From NCBI GenBank assembly GCA_934277495.1, contig CAKQUI010000054.1, positions 1-14,186 on the forward strand: a stretch of 14,186 nt of DNA, read 5' to 3'. Shown piece by piece: positions 1 through 6,225 of this stretch (positions within the stretch are counted from its first letter, which is position 1; the number at the start of each line of letters is the position of its first letter). The stretch is from an uncultured Clostridia bacterium. Its GTDB lineage: Bacteria > Bacillota > Clostridia > Peptostreptococcales > Anaerovoracaceae. A program made the position numbers and the translations under genes. The notes under the pieces were generated by a model, which did no database searches, was not told the origin of the DNA, and saw only the letters and a program-made list of their open reading frames with translations.

Positions 1-551
1 TGTATGTCAGGATAAAGTTCAGCGAGAAATGGACACGTGACGGCAAGGACATAGACGGGACTTCCCTGACGTCGGCAAACAAGGATAAATTCTTCCCGGC
101 AACTGCAGATGCGGCTGTAAGCGGCGGATCATCTGTATACAAGGATCTGCCAGGTATTGAAGACGGAAGCTGGATAGACGGAGGCGACGGATACTATTAT
201 TACAAGACACCTCTGGCAAAGGATGCTGTGACATCAAATCTGCTGGGATCAGTGACACTTTGCAAAAACGCAGATATGGGTAAATACAAGACATCAGGTG
301 TGAGATATGCTGTTGTGGATGCATCTGTGAAGGCAGAGGATCTGGAGGATTCAGACTATACCCTGACAAAAGCTCCGGAAGCAAAGGACATCGGAGAGAA
401 CCAGGTGGTATACCAGAAAGTAACGTCGTCCCTGGATGGAAACAATGCCGGACTTGCTGGTGCAGACTATACGCTGACTATAACGACAGACCTGCTTCAG
501 GCCAGTGAAGATGCAGCGAGAGAAGCAGGCTGGACTTACATACCGAAATAA
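1..551 (+). CDS. SipW-dependent TasA/BsaA-like exported protein, 5' end missing
   Basis: The frame is open from the window edge (first complete codon at 3) to TAA at 549-551, giving 182 residues without a start, so the signal peptide lies outside the window. The visible part starts in a strand-like segment, YVRIKFSEKWTRDG, that matches FVKVRIRQEWTHDG in the LPKTG protein encoded two genes downstream. The C-terminal segment YTLTITTDLLQASEDA likewise matches YTLTVTAETVQATSEA there, so the two share a domain. This pattern belongs to the TasA/CalY/BsaA-like proteins exported with SipW. The protein ends GWTYIPK with no sorting signal, so I infer that it is the non-anchored, possibly polymer-forming partner. 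SipW follows 22 bases later, probably in the same operon. Family assignment is by pattern only. Confidence 0.75.
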   Translation, partial: YVRIKFSEKWTRDGKDIDGTSLTSANKDKFFPATADAAVSGGSSVYKDLPGIEDGSWIDGGDGYYYYKTPLAKDAVTSNLLGSVTLCKNADMGKYKTSGVRYAVVDASVKAEDLEDSDYTLTKAPEAKDIGENQVVYQKVTSSLDGNNAGLAGADYTLTITTDLLQASEDAAREAGWTYIPK

Positions 552-573
552 AATCAGCAGACAATAACAGATC

Positions 574-1068
574 ATGCGTATTTTGAATTCAGTTTTTAAG
601 ATATTATCGTGGGCAGTGATTGCCGCAGTCGTGATTTTCATAATGATCGCGGCGCCTGTCGTTGCAGGTTTCAGACCAGTGATAGTCCTGTCCGGGAGTA
701 TGATACCGTCATATCCCGTAGGTTGTATAACCTACTACCATTCCTGTGATTTCTCAGATCTGGCAGTGGGCGATGCAGTGACCTACAAGGCAGGGGATTC
801 GTTTGTTACACACAGGATAGTCAAGGTGAACGGGCTGTCAGGCACTGTGGTTACAAAGGGTGACAACAATGCGACCGAGGATTCGCAGCCTGTGGAGGAA
901 TCACAGATAGCCGGTAAAGCAGTGAAGTTCAGGATACCCTGGGCAGGGTACTTTGTCAGCTGCGGCAGGAGACCTGTATCGATAGCTATAATGGTACAGA
1001 TAATGCTCATCAGTTATATCATAGAGAAACTTTATGAGAAGAAAAAGAGATCGGAGGGCAGGAAATGA
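574..1068 (+). CDS. sipW: Signal peptidase I, SipW (Ser-His, ER-like) type
   Basis: This 164-aa membrane protease should remove the atypical signal peptides of its TasA-like neighbours. One membrane segment spans about residues 11-32, followed by the SGSM box with catalytic Ser42. The bacterial Ser-Lys dyad is replaced by His80 in FVTHRIV, as in SipW and eukaryotic/archaeal signal peptidases. The conserved KGDNN box (95-99) and a nearby Asp103 follow. A second hydrophobic segment (about 133-152) and a basic tail (EKKKRSEGRK) put the C-terminus in the cytoplasm. Length is typical of the family. A stop codon at 565-567 just upstream in frame forces the start at 574. No good Shine-Dalgarno is visible, so translation may depend on coupling to the preceding gene. 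Its stop overlaps the next gene by four bases (ATGA). Confidence 0.92.
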   Translation: MRILNSVFKILSWAVIAAVVIFIMIAAPVVAGFRPVIVLSGSMIPSYPVGCITYYHSCDFSDLAVGDAVTYKAGDSFVTHRIVKVNGLSGTVVTKGDNNATEDSQPVEESQIAGKAVKFRIPWAGYFVSCGRRPVSIAIMVQIMLISYIIEKLYEKKKRSEGRK

Positions 1069-2384
1069 GCCGTAAAAAATCCATACTGATAGCTGCAGCA
1101 GCTGCTGCAGTCTGTGTCATCGGCGGCGTTTTAGCCTTCTGGACACAACAGATACTGTCACATAATGAGTTTCAGACAGCTGTGTACGATACGTCGATAG
1201 AAGAAGAGTTCCAGTCGCCGGACAACTGGGCTCCCGGTCAGGAGACCGACAAGGACGCCTGGGTCAGGAACGACAGCTCGATCCCTGTATTCGTAAAGGT
1301 CAGGATAAGGCAGGAGTGGACTCATGACGGAGACAAGCTGCCGCTGTCGTTCGGCAGAGAAGACGGTTCTGTCGTGTATGCAGCGGATGTGAACTGGGGC
1401 AGCAACGTTGTTTATAAAGACAGCATCACAGATATATCTGAGGCCGGGGGCAAATGGCTCCTGTGCAGCAGGGAACCAGATGAAAACGGAGATATCAAGG
1501 CCTTTTACATAGGTTCTCTGGCGCCGGGAAAAAAGACCCCGCTGCTGATAGACAGTGTGACTATGGATCCGGCAGTCAAAGCTGCCGTCGTACGCAAGGA
1601 TACGAGGTACGACAAGCAGAACGGTCAGTGGGTGACCACAGAGACTGACAGCGGGCAGCCTGACTACAGTTCGTCGCATTACACACTGACAGTCACAGCC
1701 GAAACAGTGCAGGCAACATCAGAGGCTATGCGTGAAATGTTCGGCAGCGGTGACGAAACCATATATACTGCGCTGGACAGATACGCTGTTTCAGGAAAAG
1801 AGCATAGAGCCAAAAAACTGACTTTCGAACGTAAAGACGGCAAAATGCAGTGGAGTTCGAAAGATGAGTCAGGAGAAAACTGGTTCATGAGCTTTACGGA
1901 TATGCTGCCCGGACAGCAGTATACTGACAGACTGGAGATAAAAAACAAGTCGTCGAAGACATATGACATTTACATGCAGTTCCTTCCGAAGAAACAGGAT
2001 GAGAAACTCGACCAGCTTCTCGAGAAGATTTCCATGAAAATCATCTTCAAGGGCAAGACCATCTACGAGGGCACAGCGGCAGGGAAATCCTACGGCGGAG
2101 GAAAATCTCTGCGTGATGTGATAAAACTCTGCAGACTGGGTCCCAGAGATACTGCCGATATGAAGATACTGCTGCAGCTTGATGCAGATACAGGTATCGA
2201 ATTTGCAGATCTGCTGACTGAGATAGACTGCAGGTTCATGGTGACGGAGAAAAAACAGACTCCTGAGCCGATCCTGCCGAAGACCGGCGACGACACGAAG
2301 GTAGCAGTGATGATCATACTTATGGCAGCTTCGGCAGCTGTGATACTGACGGTGGTGACAAGACGCAGGGAAAAAACAAGATAG
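1065..2384 (+). CDS. SipW-type exported protein with TasA-like repeats and LPKTG wall anchor
   Basis: 439 aa. The N-terminus (MSRKKSILIAAAAAAV, then GGVLAFWTQ at 20-28) is the SipW-cognate signal with the family's short hydrophobic run and GGxLAxxT ending. Residues about 30-220 resemble the truncated first gene of the window (FVKVRIRQEW at 76-85; YTLTVTAETVQA at 206-217). Residues about 225-395 form a second TasA-like beta domain with the typical DMLPGQQYTDRLEIKNKS segment (279-296). The C-terminus is a sortase signal: LPKTG at 404-408, a hydrophobic stretch, then TRRREKTR. I infer that this is the wall-linked member of the SipW polymer. Start 1065 overlaps the sipW stop and has a purine-rich site (GGAGGGCAGG) upstream. 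Its last eight codons lie inside the 260-bp repeat. No sortase lies between it and the terminator, so the pilus sortases or a housekeeping sortase must act on it. Confidence 0.87.
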   Translation: MSRKKSILIAAAAAAVCVIGGVLAFWTQQILSHNEFQTAVYDTSIEEEFQSPDNWAPGQETDKDAWVRNDSSIPVFVKVRIRQEWTHDGDKLPLSFGREDGSVVYAADVNWGSNVVYKDSITDISEAGGKWLLCSREPDENGDIKAFYIGSLAPGKKTPLLIDSVTMDPAVKAAVVRKDTRYDKQNGQWVTTETDSGQPDYSSSHYTLTVTAETVQATSEAMREMFGSGDETIYTALDRYAVSGKEHRAKKLTFERKDGKMQWSSKDESGENWFMSFTDMLPGQQYTDRLEIKNKSSKTYDIYMQFLPKKQDEKLDQLLEKISMKIIFKGKTIYEGTAAGKSYGGGKSLRDVIKLCRLGPRDTADMKILLQLDADTGIEFADLLTEIDCRFMVTEKKQTPEPILPKTGDDTKVAVMIILMAASAAVILTVVTRRREKTR

Positions 2385-2395
2385 CAATCCACTCA

Positions 2396-2446
2396 CGGAG
2401 AAGTCCCGGAAAGCTGAGACCTAGTCCGGCCCCGGAGCTTTCTCCG
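2396..2446 (+). other. Conserved stem-loop with two competing pairings (copy A)
   Basis: CGGAGAA (2396-2402) can pair with TTCTCCG (2440-2446). Alternatively GAAAGCT (2409-2415) can pair with AGCTTTC (2436-2442). The two helices share bases 2440-2442 and cannot both form fully. Both are also possible in copy B, where the A to G change at the end of AGCTTTC keeps a T-G pair. It lies between the stop codon and the terminator and so would be in the 3' untranslated mRNA. Function is unknown. Confidence 0.5.
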
Positions 2447-2489
2447 CTCCCCTATATAATCGCAATCAAGATAACCAATAATGTATACG

Positions 2490-2539
2490 GCAAAATGGCG
2501 GACGCCCCTGACAGGCAGTTCGCCATTTTGCTGTTTTTT
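2490..2539 (+). terminator. Intrinsic terminator of the SipW operon (copy A)
   Basis: GCAAAATGGCG (2490-2500) pairs perfectly with CGCCATTTTGC (2521-2531), and a G-T and an A-T pair extend the stem inward. The run TGTTTTTT (2532-2539) follows. On the minus strand no T-run follows the hairpin, so it acts on plus-strand transcription. It lies about 105 bases after the LPKTG gene. Confidence 0.9.
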
Positions 2540-2547
2540 CGTTCTTA

Positions 2548-2579
2548 AGTGCTGCCGGTGCAAGTCCTCCGGATGCACT
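2548..2579 (+). other. Conserved hairpin downstream of terminator (copy A)
   Basis: AGTGCTGCCGG (2548-2558) pairs with CCGGATGCACT (2569-2579) except for two central mismatches; the loop is TGCAAGTCCT. The equivalent hairpin in copy B pairs over all 11 positions, with A-T becoming G-T and C-G becoming T-G. These changes preserve pairing and suggest a functional structure. No T-run follows it. Confidence 0.55.
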
Positions 2580-2631
2580 GATGTGAAACCTGGATTTCTG
2601 TGCAGATGCGAGACGGCGGTCAGCGTGAATG

Positions 2632-2704
2632 TGTCACTGCCGGGGAACGCTTGCAGATTTTGCATGTATGACCTGTGTGCAGTGATGTCACTCTGGAGGA
2701 ACGC
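2632..2704. repeat. Two imperfect 19-base direct repeats, 54 bases apart, before the pilus promoter
   Basis: TGTCACTGCCGGGGAACGC (2632-2650) recurs as TGTCACTCTGGAGGAACGC (2686-2704), with 15 of 19 bases matching. The second copy ends nine bases before the TATAAT at 2714. This position suits a regulator binding site, but a random or duplicated remnant is possible. The pair is absent from the region after copy B. Confidence 0.5.
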
Positions 2705-2713
2705 GTGACATTG

Positions 2714-2719
2714 TATAAT
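2714..2719 (+). promoter_or_regulatory. Candidate -10 box for the pilus operon
   Basis: TATAAT at 2714-2719 is a perfect vegetative -10 box, 32 bases before the first sortase start and downstream of the copy A terminator. The -35 region 16-18 bases upstream (about 2690-2697, around CTCTGG) does not match TTGACA. Transcription may therefore need an activator, perhaps at the direct repeats just upstream. Confidence 0.55.
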
Positions 2720-2751
2720 TAATTAACCTGTAATTTGAATGGGGAGGTGAA

Positions 2752-3630
2752 ATGTATGAAGAGATGAAAAGGAAATTAAGTCTGACAGGTATTCTCTTTC
2801 TTTTTCTGGCAGGGCTGGCGGTAATGATGTATCCGGTCATAAGCAATATATGGAATCAGCTCAGGACAGATACACTTATAAGTTCTTATAAAGATGAAAC
2901 AGGGAAACTGACACAGGAAAAGATGGATGCAGTATTTTCAGAAGCTGGAAAATACAACAGGGAACATTCGAGAAATACACTTATCGACGCATTCGGCAAA
3001 AAAACACCTGCAGGAGAGGAATACAGTAAACTGCTGGATCCTCTGGGCAATGGTATCATGGGATATATCGAGATCCCGAAGATCGATCAGAGGCTTGTCA
3101 TATACCATGGGACAAGCAGCAAGGTCCTTGAAAAAGGATGCGGACATATCGCAGGGACAAGTCTTCCGGTAGGGGGCAGAAGCACACATTCGGTGATAGC
3201 AGCACACAGAGGTCTCCCTTCGGCAAAGCTTTTCACAGACATAGACCAGCTTGAAGCAGGAGACAAGTTCTATCTGTTCATCATGGACAGGACTCTGGCG
3301 TATGAAGTCGACCAGATCAAGGTCGTGGAGCCGGACTGTCTTGACGAACTGCAGATCGTTGACGGGAAAGACTATGTGACATTGTTCACATGTACACCAT
3401 ATTCCGTGAATACACATCGTCTGCTTGTGAGAGGGCACAGAGTGAAATATATTCCTGAGGAAAACAGCACACGGACAACAGCAGAAAATATAATACATTC
3501 GTGGATACTGAAACTGGTGATCACTCTGCTGGCAGCAGGCATCATATATATGATCATCAGGAAAACTGCAGGCAAAAGAGGAAAGAAAAAGGAAAGTACC
3601 GGAGCAGACCGATCGAAGCACAGGTCATAG
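2752..3630 (+). CDS. srtC: Class C (pilin-polymerising) sortase 1
   Basis: This 292-aa membrane-bound transpeptidase should cleave the pilin sorting signal and join subunits through lysine isopeptide bonds. The N-terminal membrane segment spans about 12-33. A lid-like motif D79-A80-F81 replaces the usual DP(F/W). The core begins at GIMGYIEIPKI (101-111). Catalytic His152 lies in IAAHRG, Cys214 in TLFTCTPY and Arg223 in NTHRLLVRG, with the expected nine-residue Cys-Arg spacing. The C-terminal membrane segment (about 251-269) and basic tail are typical of class C. Start 2752 follows GGGGAGGTGA (2741-2750), a very strong ribosome binding site. The major pilin starts 31 bases downstream. It is clearly related to the second sortase at 5353-6225, which suggests an old duplication. 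Confidence 0.95.
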   Translation: MYEEMKRKLSLTGILFLFLAGLAVMMYPVISNIWNQLRTDTLISSYKDETGKLTQEKMDAVFSEAGKYNREHSRNTLIDAFGKKTPAGEEYSKLLDPLGNGIMGYIEIPKIDQRLVIYHGTSSKVLEKGCGHIAGTSLPVGGRSTHSVIAAHRGLPSAKLFTDIDQLEAGDKFYLFIMDRTLAYEVDQIKVVEPDCLDELQIVDGKDYVTLFTCTPYSVNTHRLLVRGHRVKYIPEENSTRTTAENIIHSWILKLVITLLAAGIIYMIIRKTAGKRGKKKESTGADRSKHRS

Positions 3631-3650
3631 CATGGTACAGCTTTTAAAAA

Positions 3651-3654
3651 GGAG
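3651..3654 (+). promoter_or_regulatory. Ribosome binding site that fixes the major pilin start
   Basis: AAAGGAG ends seven bases before ATG at 3662. The earlier in-frame ATG at 3632 has no such site and would place ten extra residues before a complete signal peptide, so 3662 is preferred. Confidence 0.8.
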
Positions 3655-3661
3655 ATTACAG

Positions 3662-5239
3662 ATGAAAAACAAACTTGGAAAACGTATAGCAATGCTGTTT
3701 CTTGCACTGGTCATGTCACTGACCATGGGAACAGCGACAGCATCGGTATTCGCTGCAAATCAGGATGCCGGTGATGTGCTCAAGGTACTGAACGTAGAGT
3801 CAGGAGCAACAGTCAAAGCATATAAGATCGTAAAAGAAGAAAGCGGCAAATGGGTGAAAGCATCTGCTGATATCGAAATAGCTGATCCGGCAAAGCCGAC
3901 AGCGGAAGAGATCGCAGCAATAGCCGGAGATTCAGCTAAACTGAGCAGTCTGGAAAACTTCACACTGGATTATGCAGATGGAGTTTACCAGAAGTCAGGA
4001 AAGACTCCGGGCGTATATCTTATCCTGGTGACAGGCAGCGGATCGACTCTTTACAACCCTATGCTGGTAAGCATCGACTATGATGGAAACGTAGATGCGG
4101 TAGACGCTAAATCCGATTTCGGATATGACGGCAATACCGCCTATGCAAAGAGCAGCACACCTACTGTGGACAAATCCAACGACAAGACCGGCACTACTGA
4201 AAACGGCGGCACCACAGACAAAGGTACATCAGCACAGGTAGGAGATAAAGTAGGATTCACTATCAAGACTACTATCCCATCATACAGTGCACAGTACAAA
4301 AATGTTAAATTCAACATTTCCGATACACTTGATGAAGGTCTCACTGCACCAGCAGCAGGTGATGTGACTGTAAAAGTAGGCGGAGCAGCAGTTGCCTCAG
4401 ATAACTACGAGGTAAAAGCAAACGGCAACGGATTCGAGATTGTTTTCACTTCTGACTATATAAAGAGTCTTGCATCAAAGACAGCTGCAGAAAGAGAAGT
4501 AGTAATAACATACAGCGCAACTGTAAATGAAAAGGCTAAATTCAATTATATCCCGAACAAAAACAACGCTGAAATAACATTCACAAACAATCCTGACGGC
4601 AGCACTGGCGGAGACAAGGACAATTCGAAGATCTACACATTCGGTCTTGACGCCAACCTGAACGGAACATCTGCAGACAAGAACAAGAAGACTCACGAAG
4701 TCATCAAGCTGGATGAGAACGGAAAGGCGCAGACACTGGAATATAATGAAGACGGAACTGAAACGACAGTAGAAAACGCACTGGCAGGAGCTGTGTTCGG
4801 ACTTTACTCCGACAAGGAATGCGAGAACCAGATAAAAGAAGCAACGACAACTTCAAACGGATACATGGAGATGACAGGTCTCAGCGAGGGTACTTACTAT
4901 CTGAAGGAGATCTCGGCACCATCAGGCTATGTTCCAAGCGACAAAGTGCTTACAGTCACTATATCAGCCAAGTATGACGACAAGGGCGTTCTCAAAGAAC
5001 ATACTGTGAATATAAATGACGGAGAAAAGGATTACGGTTCGACCTACAAAGCAACTTATGCTTCTGACGGCAGCATCGACAATATCACTGCAGAGACAGA
5101 AACTATGTTCATCGTGAACAGCAAGGTTCCGGGACTGCCTTCCACCGGCGGCATCGGTACATACATCTTCACTATCCTGGGCGTTATGATCATGGCAACT
5201 GCACTGATACTGCTCAGAAGAAGATCGAAAAGAGCTTAG
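3662..5239 (+). CDS. Major pilin subunit (SpaA-like, fimbrial isopeptide protein, LPSTG)
   Basis: 525 aa, expected to form the pilus shaft. Residues 1-31 are a signal peptide with probable cleavage near SVFA-ANQ. Residues about 35-160 form the first beta domain. The segment TAYAKSSTPTVDK (159-171) sits where pilins carry the YPKN motif; Lys163 in YAK is my candidate for the intermolecular bond. Residues about 185-315 form a D2-like fimbrial domain (VGDKVGFTIKTTIP at 193-206; NNAEITFTNNP at 301-311). Residues about 325-485 form a CnaB-type domain with the E-box YYLKEISAPSGY (412-423, Glu416). The sorting signal is LPSTG (492-496) with a hydrophobic segment and RRRSKRA tail. Its place between two class C sortases supports the shaft role. 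An ATG 30 bases upstream is in frame but lacks a ribosome binding site. Confidence 0.93.
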   Translation: MKNKLGKRIAMLFLALVMSLTMGTATASVFAANQDAGDVLKVLNVESGATVKAYKIVKEESGKWVKASADIEIADPAKPTAEEIAAIAGDSAKLSSLENFTLDYADGVYQKSGKTPGVYLILVTGSGSTLYNPMLVSIDYDGNVDAVDAKSDFGYDGNTAYAKSSTPTVDKSNDKTGTTENGGTTDKGTSAQVGDKVGFTIKTTIPSYSAQYKNVKFNISDTLDEGLTAPAAGDVTVKVGGAAVASDNYEVKANGNGFEIVFTSDYIKSLASKTAAEREVVITYSATVNEKAKFNYIPNKNNAEITFTNNPDGSTGGDKDNSKIYTFGLDANLNGTSADKNKKTHEVIKLDENGKAQTLEYNEDGTETTVENALAGAVFGLYSDKECENQIKEATTTSNGYMEMTGLSEGTYYLKEISAPSGYVPSDKVLTVTISAKYDDKGVLKEHTVNINDGEKDYGSTYKATYASDGSIDNITAETETMFIVNSKVPGLPSTGGIGTYIFTILGVMIMATALILLRRRSKRA

Positions 5240-5298
5240 CAGACAGTGATGCTGACAGGGTTGGATAATATTTTATCCTGACTTATGATGGCAGATAT

Positions 5299-5327
5299 GT
5301 GCAGCAGGCCTTGTGTGTCTGCTGCAC
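5299..5327 (+). other. Hairpin between major pilin and second sortase
   Basis: GTGCAGCAG (5299-5307) pairs perfectly over nine bases with CTGCTGCAC (5319-5327) around an 11-base loop. A smaller stem, GGATAA/TTATCC (5263-5268 and 5273-5278), lies just upstream. Neither is followed by a T-run, so neither is a normal terminator. They fill most of the 113-base gap between the pilin and its downstream genes and could partly block or process the mRNA, keeping shaft pilin in excess. This role is inferred from position only. Confidence 0.5.
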
Positions 5328-5340
5328 TGAACTGAATAAA

Positions 5341-5347
5341 GAAAGGA
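5341..5347 (+). promoter_or_regulatory. Ribosome binding site that fixes the second sortase start
   Basis: GAAAGGA (5341-5347) stands five bases before ATG at 5353. The in-frame ATG at 5299 has no such site, lies inside the intergenic hairpin and would add a Cys-rich 18-residue leader not expected in sortases. Confidence 0.75.
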
Positions 5348-5352
5348 TTCTT

Positions 5353-6225
5353 ATGGAAAAGATCACAGGCAGAAAAAGGATACTGCCGGCGGACAAACGG
5401 ACGCTGATATATCTTCTTGTATTTCTTGCAGGTGTCTCCATAATGCTATACCCTTCGATAAGCAACTTGTGGAATCAGCATGTGTTCAGGACACAGGTGT
5501 CTTCATATGAAGACAAAATCGATTCCGGTAAAGTTGACAAAGATGCGGAGATGGAAGCCGCAAAGCAGTATAACAGAGAGCTTTCACCAAAGGTAGTCCC
5601 GGACGCCTTTTCGGCAAAGGCCGGTAAAAAGGACGTCGCCTACGAAGAGGTACTTGATATCGGACAGGATGGGATGATGGGGTATATCAGCATACCGTCC
5701 ATAAATATCGAGCTTCCTGTCTATCACTATACGAGAGATGATGTGCTGAAAAAAGGCGCAGGGCATCTTCTGGGAAGCAGCCTTCCTGTGGGAGGCAAGG
5801 GAACACACTCTGTTATTTCTGCACACAGAGGTCTGCCAAGTGCGAAAATGTTTACGGATCTGAATCTGCTGCAGAAAGGGGACTCATTTTACATCCATGT
5901 GCTGGACAAGCGCCTGAAATATAAAGTCGACAGGATCGAAGTCGTCGATCCGGACGAGACAAGTTCCCTGGGTATAGAATCGGAAAAGGATCTGGTCACT
6001 CTTGTGACATGCACGCCTTATGGGGTCAACACACAGCGGCTCCTGGTAAGAGGACACAGAGTCCCGGACGATCCGGATACCGATGGAGCAGTAAAACATA
6101 ACCATAAACGTGTGATCATGACCGTTCTCTGTATACTTGCAGGGATAGCACTGGCATTTCTCATTTCCAGAGTATTCGACAGAAAAAGGAAACGATGGGA
6201 AAATGGAACGCATAACAATTCTTAA
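5353..6225 (+). CDS. srtC: Class C (pilin-polymerising) sortase 2
   Basis: 290 aa, the same architecture as sortase 1. A membrane segment spans about 17-35 and ends in the shared MLYPSISNLWNQ pattern. The lid-like motif is D84-A85-F86. The core starts at GMMGYISIPSI (107-117). His158 lies in ISAHRG, Cys220 in TLVTCTPY and Arg229 in NTQRLLVRG. A C-terminal membrane segment spans about 253-273 before a basic tail. Pilus loci often carry more than one class C sortase with divided labour between shaft growth and addition of minor subunits. Its place next to the minor pilins suggests the latter, but specificity cannot be read from the sequence. The next gene overlaps its end by 23 bases, which indicates translational coupling. 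Confidence 0.94.
   Translation: MEKITGRKRILPADKRTLIYLLVFLAGVSIMLYPSISNLWNQHVFRTQVSSYEDKIDSGKVDKDAEMEAAKQYNRELSPKVVPDAFSAKAGKKDVAYEEVLDIGQDGMMGYISIPSINIELPVYHYTRDDVLKKGAGHLLGSSLPVGGKGTHSVISAHRGLPSAKMFTDLNLLQKGDSFYIHVLDKRLKYKVDRIEVVDPDETSSLGIESEKDLVTLVTCTPYGVNTQRLLVRGHRVPDDPDTDGAVKHNHKRVIMTVLCILAGIALAFLISRVFDRKRKRWENGTHNNS

Larger units (their letters stand above)
2360..2619 (+). repeat. 260-bp direct repeat, copy A
   Basis: This stretch matches 9672-9931 in the same orientation at roughly 90% identity by eye. A core of 46 bases (2462-2507 and 9774-9819) is identical. In order it holds the 3' tail of the LPKTG gene, a leader stem (2396-2446), an intrinsic terminator (2490-2539) and a second hairpin (2548-2579). 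Similarity fades after 2619. It fills most of the 367-base gap between the SipW operon and the pilus operon; the rest (2620-2751) holds shorter repeats and a promoter. No terminal inverted repeats or transposase are seen, so it is not an obvious insertion sequence. Confidence 0.93.

Noticed and set aside
2481..2708. 75-aa Cys-rich open frame within the intergenic repeat
   Set aside because: It runs through the terminator stem. The homologous stretch in copy B has a one-base insertion that breaks the frame, so there is no sign of coding selection and no ribosome binding site.
2540..2750. Possible riboswitch (GGTGCAAGTCC recalls cobalamin or c-di-GMP-I elements)
   Set aside because: The conserved blocks that must follow (B12 box, or the GEMM tetraloop and receptor) are absent, and half of the segment is repeated after the tip pilin where no gene follows on the same strand.
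2938..3621. 227-aa minus-strand frame opposite sortase 1
   Set aside because: It mirrors the sortase catalytic region and has no start signal or domain of its own.
5263..5278. GGATAA/TTATCC hairpin as a terminator after the major pilin
   Set aside because: The stem is short and A/T rich and no T-run follows, so it is listed only as part of the intergenic hairpin observation.
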